From Branchiostoma floridae (taxonomy: Eukaryota; Chordata; Leptocardii; Amphioxiformes; Branchiostomatidae), in assembly GCF_000003815.2 (NCBI RefSeq), contig NC_049995.1:413882-477881 (forward strand): DNA of 64,000 nt. Direction: 5' to 3'. The notes beneath the pieces were generated by a model that saw only the letters and a program-made list of their open reading frames with translations, searched no databases and was not told the origin of the DNA. Shown here piece by piece: positions 53,201 through 62,970 of this stretch (its first letter is position 1; the number at the start of each line of letters is the position of its first letter). A program made the translations under genes and the position numbers.

Positions 53201-56200
53201 AATCAAACGTAGCCAGAAATGACTTCTTAGTTACATTACCGGAGTTTGGACCCCCTTTTTGTGCTGGAACGTTCCACTGGAACGCGAGTCAAAAACCTTC
53301 CGTAAGTTTTGTGTGTGGCCAAACCACAGTGCGGAACGCTACCGTTAGATGAAATATATGTCTGTACAGCTTAAGCCATAGTTATATAGCTGTTAGAAGA
53401 TGTAAGTTTGTTTTTGATGGGTTCAAGGTAAAATTGACAAGGACAAAAGCCATGCGCATTCACTTAGAACAGTTACCGGACTTTGGACCCCTCCCGTTAC
53501 GTTTATTTTTTTCAGCCGCAGAATCCACCCGCTACGTTCTTATTTTGGACGGTACACTTATTATTTCTTTTAAATTGGACCAGGGACCCCTGAAATAATA
53601 AAATGTGGGGTTTTCGAAGGATAAAAGCTCCTTGGGTTTTCTAACCATAATTCTGCGGTATTTTTGCTCAAAATTCACGCCGTCGAAGCATATATTTCCG
53701 CGCCGCTATGTCATCCAAACATATCGGTTGATCTCGCTATGACGCTACAAAGTTCTTTCAAAATAATGAAAGTAAAACAACAACTATAACTTCGCTTCAC
53801 TTGTGATATCAGTTTTGAGGCCGCAAATTCTCCCTAACGGCAGGAATTCGTCGGCAAACACAGCTGAAAACGTGTTCCAACATGGTCACATGCGGTGTTT
53901 GCATGGTACTAAATATAGTTAGCTCATTTGCATACTTGTGACTGGCTACATGCGGCCTATACCGTAAACACGTGAAAAAGATCGTATTTTGGGTTGATGA
54001 TGGGCACAGAATGGCAAGGCAACACTCTGAAAATACTAATGCCATTTGTATTTTCAGAGTGTTGCCTTTCAAATATAATCGTAATATTTTCTCATTTTCG
54101 TGGTTTCTAGTGTCAAAATTTTAAAAAATTGTGCACTGAGTGTGTCAATAGCCTGTGTGCAGTACCCACTCAGCTATCCACAATACCTGGACGCCTGCTG
54201 TGCATGCAGTACCCACTCAGCTGACCACAATACCTGGACTCCAGCCATGCATGCAGTACCCACTCAGCTGACCACAGTACCTGGACTCCAGCCATGCATG
54301 CAGTACCCACTCAGCTATCCACAATACCTGGACTCCAGCCATGCATGCAGTACCCACTCAGCTGGCCACAGTACCTGGACTCCAGCCATGCATGCAGCTC
54401 CCACTAAGCTGACCACAATACCTGGACGCCTGCTGTGCATTCAGTACCCACTCAGCTATCCACAATACCTGGACTCCTGCTGTGCATGCAGTACCCACTC
54501 AGCTGGCCACAATACCTGGACGCCTGCTATTTATGCAGTACCCACTCAGCTGACCACAGTGCCTGGACTCCAGCCATTCATGCAGTACCCTCTCAGCTGG
54601 GCACAATACCTGGACTCCTGCTGTGCATTCAGTACCCACTCAGCTATCCACAATACCTGGACGCCTGCTGTGCATGCAGTACCCTCTCAGCTGGGCACAA
54701 TATCTGGACGCCTGCTGTGCATGCAGTACCCTCTCAGCTGACCACAGTACCTGAACTCCTGCTAAGCATACAGTACCCACTCAGCTGTCCTTTCACAGAA
54801 ATGAAATAAATTAAAATTGGTACTGTATATCCTTGAAATAATGTCTAATTATTTCATATTTATTAGTTGTCGAGGGTCAGAAAATGCAAGGTCATATTTT
54901 AAGACACCTACATATACTTGCAACAAAATTAACAGATCAATACAAGGCTTTGGCTACCATAATACGTATTTAGCAGACAAGCAAATTATCCTTACTGCAC
55001 GCCAAGGCACAGCATTTTGCCTTGCCGGGCTTGAAGTGCCGACCTACCTTTTCCTGACGATATTCCTACCACGCGGCAAGGCACAGCTTTTTTAAAAAGA
55101 TTTCTTGTTTTTTACAAAATGCCAATTTCAAGCAATGCGTAATTCGTTCACGCCATTTACAGTATGCACCATATATATGCTACCATGATCTAATAGAAAT
55201 TAAACATGCAATAAAATATATGTTGAGCGGTTTTTCACTATCTCATATTATTTATTAGTTTTGGAACAAACGAGGACAATGTAGCACAGCACAGCATCTC
55301 ATACAAAATATGACATGTTGTTCAAGTCTATTTGCAGATTTTCACAATTTCTTGAACGTATAAGGGACATTATCCAGATATAGGGCTTATTACGTCACGT
55401 GATCCCCCCTAGCAACTAACCGGCCGCCATAGCAACGACCGAAGTCCGCTATTTTGGTGTACCAGAGTCAGCCGTCTGCAGTGGGGCATATCCAACTCAA
55501 TTTCCGTTCAAAACATTTAGTTTCATAAGCACGGTGCTGCCTTGTCGTGGGATGTTGGTTCTTCACTGGTAAAGCGCACACAAATTGGGTAACAGTATTT
55601 AAAGATTTGTTTCACGATTCTCTAGCAAAACAGCGCGGGAATGAACATACGAAGGAAAATTCGGAAACACTACTGTGACGAGTCGGAAACAAAATTTGAT
55701 TTCTGCAATACGTAGGGCGGATCTAACTAGTTGGACATTGATAATCAATGTGCACGTGTGTAGTAGACATTTTGTATCTGGACAAGCAAGCGATATGCTA
55801 GTTTCAATGTCCACTGGGTACCCTTTCCCGGTGATAGTGACCTACGTATACACTCCACTAGAAGCAGGAGCCTAAAAGAGAGACGGCAAACAGTGGAGTT
55901 CATAACTGACAGGAAGAGCATGTCCCCTAGTTCTTTGATGAATTTCCATGAAACAAAAACAAGAGTACAAGATGCTAGCTGTGTGTGAACAAAAATCCGC
56001 GGCACTCCAAATGGTCCCGTCTTGACACAGGATATGTTAGGTCCACTTCTGAATGTCAACTTTCCCGATCACAACATACGTTCTACCAGCTAAATGTCAT
56101 CCTATACTCTGTATTTGTCCAGATACTAAGTTGTAGCAAGGACTTTTCATCAAGTCTTTGTAAGCCTGGTGCGCTTTGAACTGAGTGTTCAGAAAGTCGT

Positions 56201-58897
56201 CCACAGAACCAAATAACAAAGACAAGATGGACTCCGCTGTCACTGTTGTCTTGCTCGTAAAGTATGAATGAAATATGGATAATTTAAGTCCGATCTTTGC
56301 AGCGAAAATATGACGTGAGGTTGGAGGCTCTTTGCATAGTCAAACAGCGGGCAAACGACTTCACTTTCCCCGGATTTAGAGATTTAGACCTTCAGACACC
56401 GAGAATCTTCGCTGGAGTGGTGGTACACCAAAATGGCCGCGCACAGAGGGAAGGGGTGATAACGTCACGTGAATAAGCCCTATATGAAGCTAGCAGAATG
56501 AAAATGTACAAAACACAGCATAAGACTTTGTATAATCACCCTTCCTCATTGACGCTCGGATGCTGTCGCTATTGTATATTCCTATGGCAACATCGTTCCA
56601 GTAGATTCCGTCTGGGTACCTGATGTTCTGGTGCACCATTGCATCCGTGATCAGGTTACTCATGTTACACTCCATCTTGGGGGATTCAATAAACAATAAA
56701 GCATTCATCATACTGTTTAAGATGACCAAAGTCTTTCTTGAAGCAACGTTCATCTGTGTTGCCCTTCACAAAAATTTATACTTAAGTCTTTCTTTAAGTT
56801 AGCAACATGAGTAACCCGTTGCTTCCCTGACGTCACCTTATGTACGAGACGTGATTATATGAGCGGCTAGTCATACGTTGCAGGAAGTCTATGGTACCCC
56901 CCGTCTCTGTTTTAAAATGGCCTGACTAAGAACCCTGATGATGTTGGCCTTACGTGCGTGTTTTATCTACATAATGTGACGTCACAGATTACGCTGAATG
57001 TCCATTTTAATGAAAAATAGTTAGAGATGGAAGTCTTATGTCAAATTTTTGTTTAAGAAAATAAAGTTCATTTTTGTTTGATTTAGAATGCTTTCTACAG
57101 TTATACTTTCGAGCAAAATCGTTCTGCTTAAGGTGGCGATATAAATACCCGGCCAGTTCTAGAAATGTGAAATTTTACATCAGCATAGAAAGCATGGGAG
57201 CATTAGGAAAGACAGTACTTCCCACATCAACAACTTAAATGATGAAGCCTAATATATAGCAGGGTACAGTATCCCGTCATAGGGTTACGGACCTCAAATT
57301 TAGGGTATGATTTATACAATCTGAAAATAAGCCCACATTTTGTCAACCCGCTAACTTATAAACGCCCGGCTTAAGCCAGCTAAACTGAAAATGACACACT
57401 TTGAAAGTAATAGTTATGCGCAAAAATCCATCGACCAGTCAAACCTCGCTTGAATAATACACTTTTGATAAATTGCGTACCGTTTTAGCCTTATTGTGCG
57501 TCTATTAAATCTTGTATGATTTAAAAAAAAAAGTATTTTATTTCAAATTACTTCCGCAAGAACTAGAATAAAGAGGCTTTTGGTTCAATATGTCATACAT
57601 GTTTTGTGTATGTCTCATGAGCCTTTCGCTTTGATTTATTGTCTTCTGCATTTTGCCACGAATACGCTGGAATTATGAACTTCTTTATGGGCGCTTAATT
57701 GATCGAAGGAAAGAAGTACATCTTACCACTGTGCAGGTTTCATAAACTCCTCGGAGAAAAACATTGCTTCTACCGATCACCTCCTTGGTGTGGTTTAATT
57801 TTTCCTTCAGATCTGTGACCACCTCCAGCACTTCGAGATCTTCGTCATAAGAAAGAAAATATGTGATTTGACATATATCTTGACGTGTCAAAGGGATTTC
57901 TAATTCTCTTTATTACAAATATATCCGTGACGTAGTATCACTCACCCTTAGGTACGGAGTTGTCCAGGAGAATCGGATTACCGCTCCAGCTCACAAGGTC
58001 CCCGTTGCTGTCAAACGTCAAGCGGAGGTGACCGAGGAATTTGCCGTAGGCGTAGGCCTGTACTACGGGCACCTGCCGACCAAGGTCCACCTCCGAGTCG
58101 ACGATCAGCGGGTAGGGACCTAGTGACACTTCTGACGATGGCAGTGCACCTATCATGGGTGAAATTTAGAGAAGTGAAAGTTTATATCTGTTACTAAAAA
58201 ATATGATGTGAAATTTAGCTTAATGTCTAGTTCTTGTCAATATTACACTTCTGTAGTCGAGTGGTAGAGTGTTACGTAAGGGCTTTAGCAGAAATCTATG
58301 AATTAATTTTGCAGAGAGGCGTCCGAAAAGGCAAATGCTTTCATATGTGCTGTTTTCGTAATACCACATAGCCTGTGTACCATCCGGATAGTAGTTCGCT
58401 CCTACGTTCGCTTTCGCTTCGTAACAGCGGAGAAGCGATATATAAAGTGCATAATGAATTTTAGGGCTATAAGCGACTATATAAAGTATATAATGAACGC
58501 CGGAGCGAACTACTTTCCGGATGGTACACAGGCTGAATATCACAAGGGTGACTACAATTTTTTATGCCTGATGCATTTACACACCAAGGTTCTGTGCATT
58601 GCCGTGTAGATATGCATTCAAACACATGTTTCAAACGCATCGAATATTGAAAAACAAAGTGTGGGGCTGCTGAGGAAAACTCTGCATTACGACAATGTCC
58701 TTCTCAAAATCCGTAATATATTTGAAACTTTTCTTAAGCTTCATTAGTCATCAGGGATAGCTTTTGCTCAATTTACCGGTATACAGAAAAGTGTTGGTGT
58801 GGCCCCCCACAACAACATCCACTCCCGACACCCTTCGCGCAACATCCTGGTCCTTTGAGTACCCAGCATGCCCCAGTGCGATGATCTTGTTGACCCC
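41111..58897 (-). CDS. NT5E: Ecto-5'-nucleotidase (CD73 family), partial, at least 7 exons
   Basis: GPI-anchored enzyme family that hydrolyses extracellular AMP to adenosine. Exons in gene order (plus coordinates): 58777-58897, 57946-58149, 57727-57839, 56540-56675, 45826-45969, 44868-44989 and terminal 41111-41250. The first reads GVNKIIALGHAGY and VDVVVGGHTNTFLYT, the metallophosphatase GH and GGH-x-N motifs. Next come VPVVQAYAYGKFLG and GNPILL, then MECNMSNLITDAMV, then TLPFGNTFDIVELRG with GEFLQVSG, then VEYDLSKPKGSRVVSLEARC. Splice phases agree across the first six exons. The last exon ends in a hydrophobic tail after SCTSGG, a typical GPI signal. N-terminal exons are not seen and must lie before the first exon, probably past the window's right edge. 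The segment expected between 44868 and 41250 (the GG-DG loop of the C-terminal domain) was not found and phases there do not match (0 against 1). Could be a snake-venom-type or CD73 paralogue. Confidence 0.82.
41364..41755. mobile_element. Mariner-like MITE in the last 5'-nucleotidase intron
   Basis: Bounded by TA on both sides. Left end GGGGACATCAATAAGTTCTC, CGGCCTCACGCAGAAATAAT, GAGCAGAACTCAAATTT; right end is the inverse (AATCTGAGTTGTGCTTATTA, TTTCTGGGTAAAACCGAGAA, CTTATTGATCTCCCCCC). TA duplication and such termini are typical of Tc1/mariner. No transposase. Confidence 0.65.
41859..44103. mobile_element. CACTA-like nonautonomous element packed with AAGAA/TTCTT words
   Basis: Begins CACTACAAAAAATGAATTTT and ends with the inverse (…GATTTTTTTGTAGTG), with CA on both outer sides. 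About 50 bp of the ends match imperfectly (TTCTTATCTTTCTTGTTTTTTC against its inverse). CACTA ends and subterminal short repeats are typical of EnSpm/CACTA elements. Interior 2.2 kb carries dozens of CAAGAA and TTCTTG words on both strands. No transposase frame. Lies in the 5'-nucleotidase intron next to the missing exon. Confidence 0.65.
44868..45969 (-). CDS. NT5E: 5'-nucleotidase exons: C-terminal (substrate-binding) domain
   Basis: Exon 45826-45969 reads GLIDVESVLFTLPFGNTF, VELRGEHLYEVFEYS and SSGEFLQVSG; exon 44868-44989 reads GILVEYDLSKPKGSRVV and CTACDVPEFKPVQKDTIYK. Together these match the 5_nucleotid_C domain up to the CTxC cysteines. The upstream intron (45970-56539) is about 10.6 kb and contains a pogo/Tigger-type element, two satellite-like arrays and a THAP relic. 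Next family segment (a conserved F-x-GG-DG loop) is missing. Confidence 0.82.
46700..46853. repeat. Tandem array around the palindrome CTGGATATCCAG
   Basis: Four units of 39-42 bp with GTTCA-GCCGTTTTCTGGATAT, CCAGGATTCGTCCTGAGTCT. Palindromes at 46712, 46751, 46793 and 46835. Further single copies at 46271, 47251 and 47290. In the large 5'-nucleotidase intron. Confidence 0.85.
48060..48130 (+). repeat. tRNA-like sequence followed by a T tract
   Basis: TGGCGTAGTGG (box A-like, about 48063-48075) and GGTTCGAACCC (box B-like, about 48108-48118) with an acceptor-like end, then about 19 T. The anticodon arm pairs poorly, so I call it a tRNA pseudogene or SINE head. Confidence 0.4.
49222..51067 (+). 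pseudogene. pogo/Tigger-type transposase with CENP-B-like DNA-binding region, frameshifted
   Basis: Cuts and pastes the element in intact relatives. First frame (Met at 49222 or upstream 49160): HTH_psq-like TAKEYGIPQSTLHDRV, then CENP-B-type GRPSILSPEEEGALVVYAKY and RWWKGFKGRHP. A one-base frame change near 49618-49621 leads to the DDE_1 domain in another frame: YNADETGMDL (first Asp 49738), VILILDQHYSHI (second Asp 50059) and FLQPLDVSVF (third Asp 50167). After that a Ser/Thr/Pro repeat of 36 bp per unit (50413-50710) and a second frame change; the Lys/Glu coiled-coil tail (SEVMEEMRLKEKEKKEKEEK) runs to 51067 in another frame. All three acidic residues are kept. Two breaks argue for a dead copy unless they are assembly errors or introns. 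A short ORF ending 51520 after an acceptor-like CCACAG (51430) might be a lost 3' exon. Confidence 0.8.
50413..50710. repeat. 36-bp minisatellite inside the transposase frame
   Basis: Units alternate GCAACTCCAACTGCCACGGC and GAAACTCCAACTGTCACGGC, each followed by CACGTCGTCCACCACG, making a 72-bp higher-order unit. 36 is a multiple of three, so all frames stay open; the reverse-strand and other-frame ORFs here are artefacts. Confidence 0.9.
51540..53470. other. 3' half of the Tigger-type element; no further coding seen
   Basis: Noncoding between the transposase and the right terminal repeat, with TCCGGTAA-related inner sequence at 53236-53256. The frame at 52893-53126 has no family match I know. 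Confidence 0.4.
54016..54068. repeat. Perfect 21-bp stem hairpin with 11-nt loop
   Basis: AAGGCAACACTCTGAAAATAC, loop TAATGCCATTT, GTATTTTCAGAGTGTTGCCTT. Could be a MITE relic or hairpin RNA source. Confidence 0.8.
54159..54795. repeat. 47-bp minisatellite, about 13.5 units
   Basis: Unit GCAGTACCCACTCAGCTATC, CACAATACCTGGACTCC, AGCCATGCAT with a few variants (CTATCC/CTGACC/CTGGCC; GCCTGCTG/TCCAGCCA). First three units start at 54159, 54206 and 54253. Because 47 is not a multiple of three, the unit is read in three frames without stops, giving the long false ORF 54100-54741. Confidence 0.93.
55379..56484. mobile_element. TIR element with a THAP-domain relic
   Basis: Left end TATAGGGCTTATTACGTCAC, GTGATCCCCCCT; right end inverse (ACGTCACGTGAATAAGCCCTATA). 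Interior reads, with stops, PCSFVRRKIRKHYCDESETK then VCSRHFVSGQASDM, the C2-CH order and HF of a THAP zinc finger. THAP-carrying DNA transposons include P and Kolobok types. No transposase catalytic core is visible. It adjoins the exon at 56540. Confidence 0.6.
56540..58897 (-). CDS. NT5E: 5'-nucleotidase exons: end of metallophosphatase domain to start of C-terminal domain
   Basis: Four exons. 58777-58897 begins in phase 0 and carries the histidines of GH-x-GY and GGH-x-N, which bind the di-metal centre in this family. 57946-58149 carries VPVVQAYAYGKFLG, SNGDLVSWSGNPILL. 57727-57839 is the linker (DLEVLEVVTDLKEKL, GVYETCTV). 56540-56675 starts at an ATG codon after the acceptor AAG (MECNMSNLITDAM) and holds the YWNDVAIGIYNSDSIR segment; many family members have NGGGIR where this has NSDSIR, so the substrate-side loop may differ. 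A 165-bp MITE lies in the first intron. Confidence 0.83.
58370..58534. mobile_element. MITE with 33-bp inverted ends
   Basis: AGCCTGTGTACCATCCGGAT, AGTAGTTCGCTCC at the left and the inverse (GGAGCGAACTACTTTCCGGA, TGGTACACAGGCT) at the right. 165 bp; lies between the first two visible 5'-nucleotidase exons. Confidence 0.75.
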
Positions 58898-58899
58898 CT

Positions 58900-61100
58900 A
58901 TCATGGAACAACATGGCACAACATTTAACGCTGCACAGAAAAACATATAAAAAACACACCTAAAGCTAAAAAGGAACGTACGTTGTTAACACACAAACTC
59001 ATCTTGCCCGCTGCAGCACCATGGGGAAATGCCAGGTGAACCTTTTTCGAACAACACCCTCATCAGCCGCTACTTAGGCCATGTTGATTTGATTATATGG
59101 ATGACATCCTCTGGGAACTCCAAGACTGATGCGAGCGAGCGAATAAAAAAAATGTTTGGCCCAAAAAAAAGTTGCCTTCAGTATAAAAACAAAGTGATAA
59201 GGAAGGTTGAACATAGGACTAAAAACACATAGTATGGTATACCAACAGTTAGGTGTAGGGTCCAGTACATCATACGGGTGCAAAACATTTTTTTTCTTCT
59301 TGGATCAATACGAAAAAAACAGACCTGAAAAAAAATTAGAGGAACAGGTTTCGCCAATTACAAAATGGACACACTATGTCGGCAGGCATTTGGGGTCTTA
59401 CCGGGGGCCAAGAAGACAACAAGAGTGAAGTCAAGTAGAGTTTACATTCAAAGGTAACAGAGACAGTTAGCCTTTATTTAATACATGGAGATGGGATTTT
59501 AAAATGCCAGTGGCAGTCCAATAATCCACCAAACAGATTCCTTTGTGGCAAAATTGACCAATTACCATTGTTTTGAGTATTGCCAGTTATCAAGTTTCCA
59601 CAGACAATCAGGTCCAAGTTCAGGTCCGGACCTGGACCTGAAGGGACCTACACCTGAATTTTCTGTACTGGTACCTCCTCCTACCAGCAATAGAATTTTT
59701 CTTTCTGTCCTTTCACATCTTATTCTTTGACTTAAGATTTATTGTGGCATTCTATGGCATTAGCTATCTGTTTTCTGATACTTCTTTTCAATCTACGGAA
59801 TATTTGTGCTCATTTTACATCTGCTTTGCACAATTTATTGTGTGGTTGAAAACTTTTTTTTTTTGGAAATGGCCGAAAATTGGTGCGAGCGCGGATGTCA
59901 TCCATATAATCAAATCAACATGGCCTTAAATACAAAAAAATGATATACATGAATCGACGAAAAATTCTTAAGATCTTGAACTGCATATGCTTCCACAACA
60001 ACTCCTTTGCAATGGCTCAACCTTAAATGTAATCTTCTTGGTGACGGAAATAAGCTAAACACTTGACTTGTTGGATAAAACACGGTACCAAATGGTTCAA
60101 GCGCTATGGCTACACTTGCTGCTTTAGACATAGATTAAATTTGTTTGTTTATTTTTTCCCCATTAGTGTTACACTTTTAAGACTCGCACTCTTCCTACCT
60201 GGAAGTCAAGTAACTGGAATGTAAAAAAAAATTGTAATGTGTTAACTTCCCTCGCAAAAATTCCATTATCTTCTTGTTGCTTTTTTTCTGTTTGCCCAGT
60301 CCAATTTCCGAGACCTGGCCGAGACTCATCGGGCAGCGGTTATCCTAAAAGACGGACAGGTAATGACACACATGTTCTAAAACACACACACGTCACTTCC
60401 TTGATACCTCAGTCACATGTTACCCCCCACCCCACCCCCCACCCCCAGACAATAACCTCTTACTCTTTCTCAGTCTAATTTTTACTGTTCTTCGAGTTGT
60501 TACCATCCCTGAACTTTCCCGACTTTGGACATTGTAATTTAACCAAGTTGAATAGCTTGGGGGTATCTTTAAGTCAAAATTACGGAACCTTATTCTCTGT
60601 GTCAAAGTAAAACAAACAAAAATTTTACCTCAGCTTCTGATTTCGATTTTGAAATGAAATTTTTTAAATTGACAAACAAATCCTCTGAAAAAAATCTCAA
60701 CAATCTCAAAAAGGGAAAGAACACAATGAAAACATTTTTATCTAATCAGCTCAAAAAGCGTTACTAGTTGACCAAGGCGGAGTAAAAATGCCAATCACAT
60801 TAACTGTGCAACTTAACTGAGAACACAACACAACAAACAAGATTGTTGATCTGATACGTATTAATTAAAAAAAATATTATATTAACTAAAATAAAACCCC
60901 TCCACGTGCGCGCGCGCACACACACACACAAACACACACACACACACACACACCATTCCATTTGAAGTTTAATGGAAATAGCAGAAACTGGAACCAATGT
61001 AAAGTGTTTATGTCTATCATACTATTTATATTTCAGCCATACATAGTATGGTGAAATATATTGTATTCGTAATGTTTCTTCTTTCTTCTTTCTCCTGTCA
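58900..61100. other. Upstream of the visible 5'-nucleotidase exons; repeats only
   Basis: No exon of the missing N-terminal half is recognised. Holds CAGGTCC-rich repeat (59560-59700), a (CA)n microsatellite (60913-60953) and AT-rich sequence. A 60-base plus-strand exon-like piece (60300-60359, reading SNFRDLAETHRAAVILKDGQ between a strong acceptor and a GTAATG donor) is unassigned. Confidence 0.4.
60913..60953. repeat. (CA)n microsatellite
   Basis: Near-continuous CA dinucleotides preceded by CGCGCGCG. Confidence 0.9.
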
Positions 61101-61296
61101 AATCTTCAAAGTGATTCATCTCCGCCGTTCCTGGACCGAATGACCTGAAATTTGGCACAGGGGTAGAATGGGCCAATACCTTGATCCTTTTTTCTCAGTT
61201 TTTTTCATATCTGCCTCTAAAATGATTTTATTGAGATTTTTTGGTCAATTCTAGACCAAAACTGTATATTTTGGCCCCTGTACCCTGGTATTACAA

Positions 61297-61620
61297 CCAA
61301 ATGAGCTGAAATTTGACAGAGATGTGCCTTGATAATACCCCCATATAAATTCAATAACACTTTTGGTGTACAGTACAACAAAATGCTTATTTTTGCGATT
61401 TTTTTACCAATTTTCGACCAAAAAAGGACACTTTTGGCTCCTGTACCTTGGTACTGCAACCGAATGAGCTGAAATTTGACACAGATGTGCCTTGATAATC
61501 CCTTCATATAAATTCAATAACACTTTTGGTGTAGAGTGCAACAAAATGCTTATTTTTGCGATTTTTGGCCAATTTTTGACCAAAAAAGGACACTTTTGCC
61601 TCCTGCATCCTGGTATTACA
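61297..61620. repeat. Tandem repeat of about 155 bp
   Basis: Units share GAGCTGAAATTTGACA-AGA, TGTGCCTTGATAAT, ATATAAATTCAATAACACTT, TTGGTGTA-AGT and GACCAAAA-GGACACTTTTG-CTCCTG. Two clear units and diverged flanks at 61140 and 61620. Confidence 0.7.
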
Positions 61621-62970
61621 ATTAAATGACCTGAAATTTGGTATAGATAGGCATTAGATACTTAGTAACAAGATTCAAGTAAAATTTTTGACATAAACAA
61701 CTTTAAAGTGATTAATTTTGGCACTTTTCTGAGGGGAAATTTGTTTTCTTTTGGCCTCCTGACGTGACCTTCCATGACCCCGCACAGAGCCACACCTGTG
61801 CGCGTCAGCCGGAGAGTTAATTGAATCAAAGACCTAGCCAATCAGCGAAGAGGAGGCCAAAGGCTAATTAATATTCATAAGCGGGGCCTCATGATCCCGT
61901 ATATAGCAGTGTTCCCGCCAGGGGGAGCGAAGCCCGCCTAAGGCTCTCGCATTTTAGACTATTCAGAAGGCTTTATATTGTATCAGTTCTTATGGCCATA
62001 TCTATGATAATCGCAGCAGTCACTTAAGTTCTCTTCAGGAGTTTAGCGTAGCACTATTTCAGGTCAAACCGTCAAAGGCAACTAAAAACAAACTTTAACG
62101 TTACTGAGTTCAACAGTACTTATAACTTGTTATCCGAAGTTGAAACGCTAGCGATGGTATTTTCGCTGCGCTGTTAGCTCCGCGCGACTGTTGTTGACGG
62201 TCTTATAACGGTATATTTTGCACCCCTGTACCCTGGTATGAGTAACATTTGGTATAGATAGGCATAAGATAGTTGGTAAAATGATACAAGTAAAATTTTT
62301 GGCATAAAGTACTGTATAAAGCTTAATTACAGCACTTTTTTTAGGGGAAAATTGGTTTTCTTTCGTTCTCCATGCCATGACCTTTCGGACGTTCACCCCA
62401 CAGAGCCGACATCTGCACCTGCGTCTAGCCGGCAGGAAGAGTTAATTCAATTAATGGTTCAGCCAATCAGCGAAGAGGAAAGCGAAGGCTAATTAATATT
62501 CATAAGCGGGACCACACAATACGTTAACTTGAAGACTCAGGCCGTACAGACTTCTCGCCAGGATTTTTTCAAAGCGTCGGACAGGGGTCCGGGGGCCGCC
62601 GAATGTCCCTGGCAAGGTTCAGGGGCAGGGCCACTGTGGGGGGGGGGGGGGGGGACCAGGTGGGCGAAGCCCCCCCGGAAGCTCTTGCATTTTAGACTAT
62701 TGAGAAGGCTTCTTTTATCAGTTTTTTTAAGGCCATATCTACGATAATCGTAGCAGTCACTTACTTCTCTTCAGCAGTTTGACTTTAAAATATTTCGGGT
62801 CAAAGCTTCAAAGACAACTAAAACCTCATAAACAACAAACTTAACTTAGCTCAACAGTATACAAAAATATTGTACGGGTTGCCATCCTTAGTTGAAGCGC
62901 TTATTTATAGCGCTAGTATCTTCGCTGCGCCGTTAGCCGCCGTGCGACTTTTGTTGACGGTCTGATATCC
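61620..62970. repeat. Tandem duplication of about 0.6-0.75 kb
   Basis: Copy 1 (about 61610-62210) and copy 2 (about 62220-62970) share, in order, TTTGGTATAGATAGGCAT, AGCCAATCAGCGAAGAGGA, GGCTAATTAATATTCATAAG, CGGG, GAAGC-CGCC or equivalent, GCATTTTAGACTATT-AGAAG, TATCGATAATCG-AGCAGTCACTT-like words and TTGTTGACGGTCT. Copy 2 has an added G run (62637-62655). Confidence 0.7.

Larger units (their letters stand above)
48291..53497 (+). mobile_element. pogo/Tigger-type DNA transposon, 5.2 kb
   Basis: Inverted ends: left ACGGGGG…CCAAAGTCCGGTAA (48291-48320), right, read inverted, ACGGGAGGGGTCCAAAGTCCGGTAA (53473-53497). TA flanks both sides (TTA|ACGGG and CCCGT|TA), the TA duplication expected for Tc1/mariner/pogo. 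Related inner copies of TCCGGTAA occur at 48331 and 53236. The transposase-like reading frames sit in the middle (49160-51067). Inserted in the large 5'-nucleotidase intron. Confidence 0.7.

Noticed and set aside
54100-54741. 213-residue open frame
   Set aside because: It is the 47-bp minisatellite read through three frames, with no start context or family.
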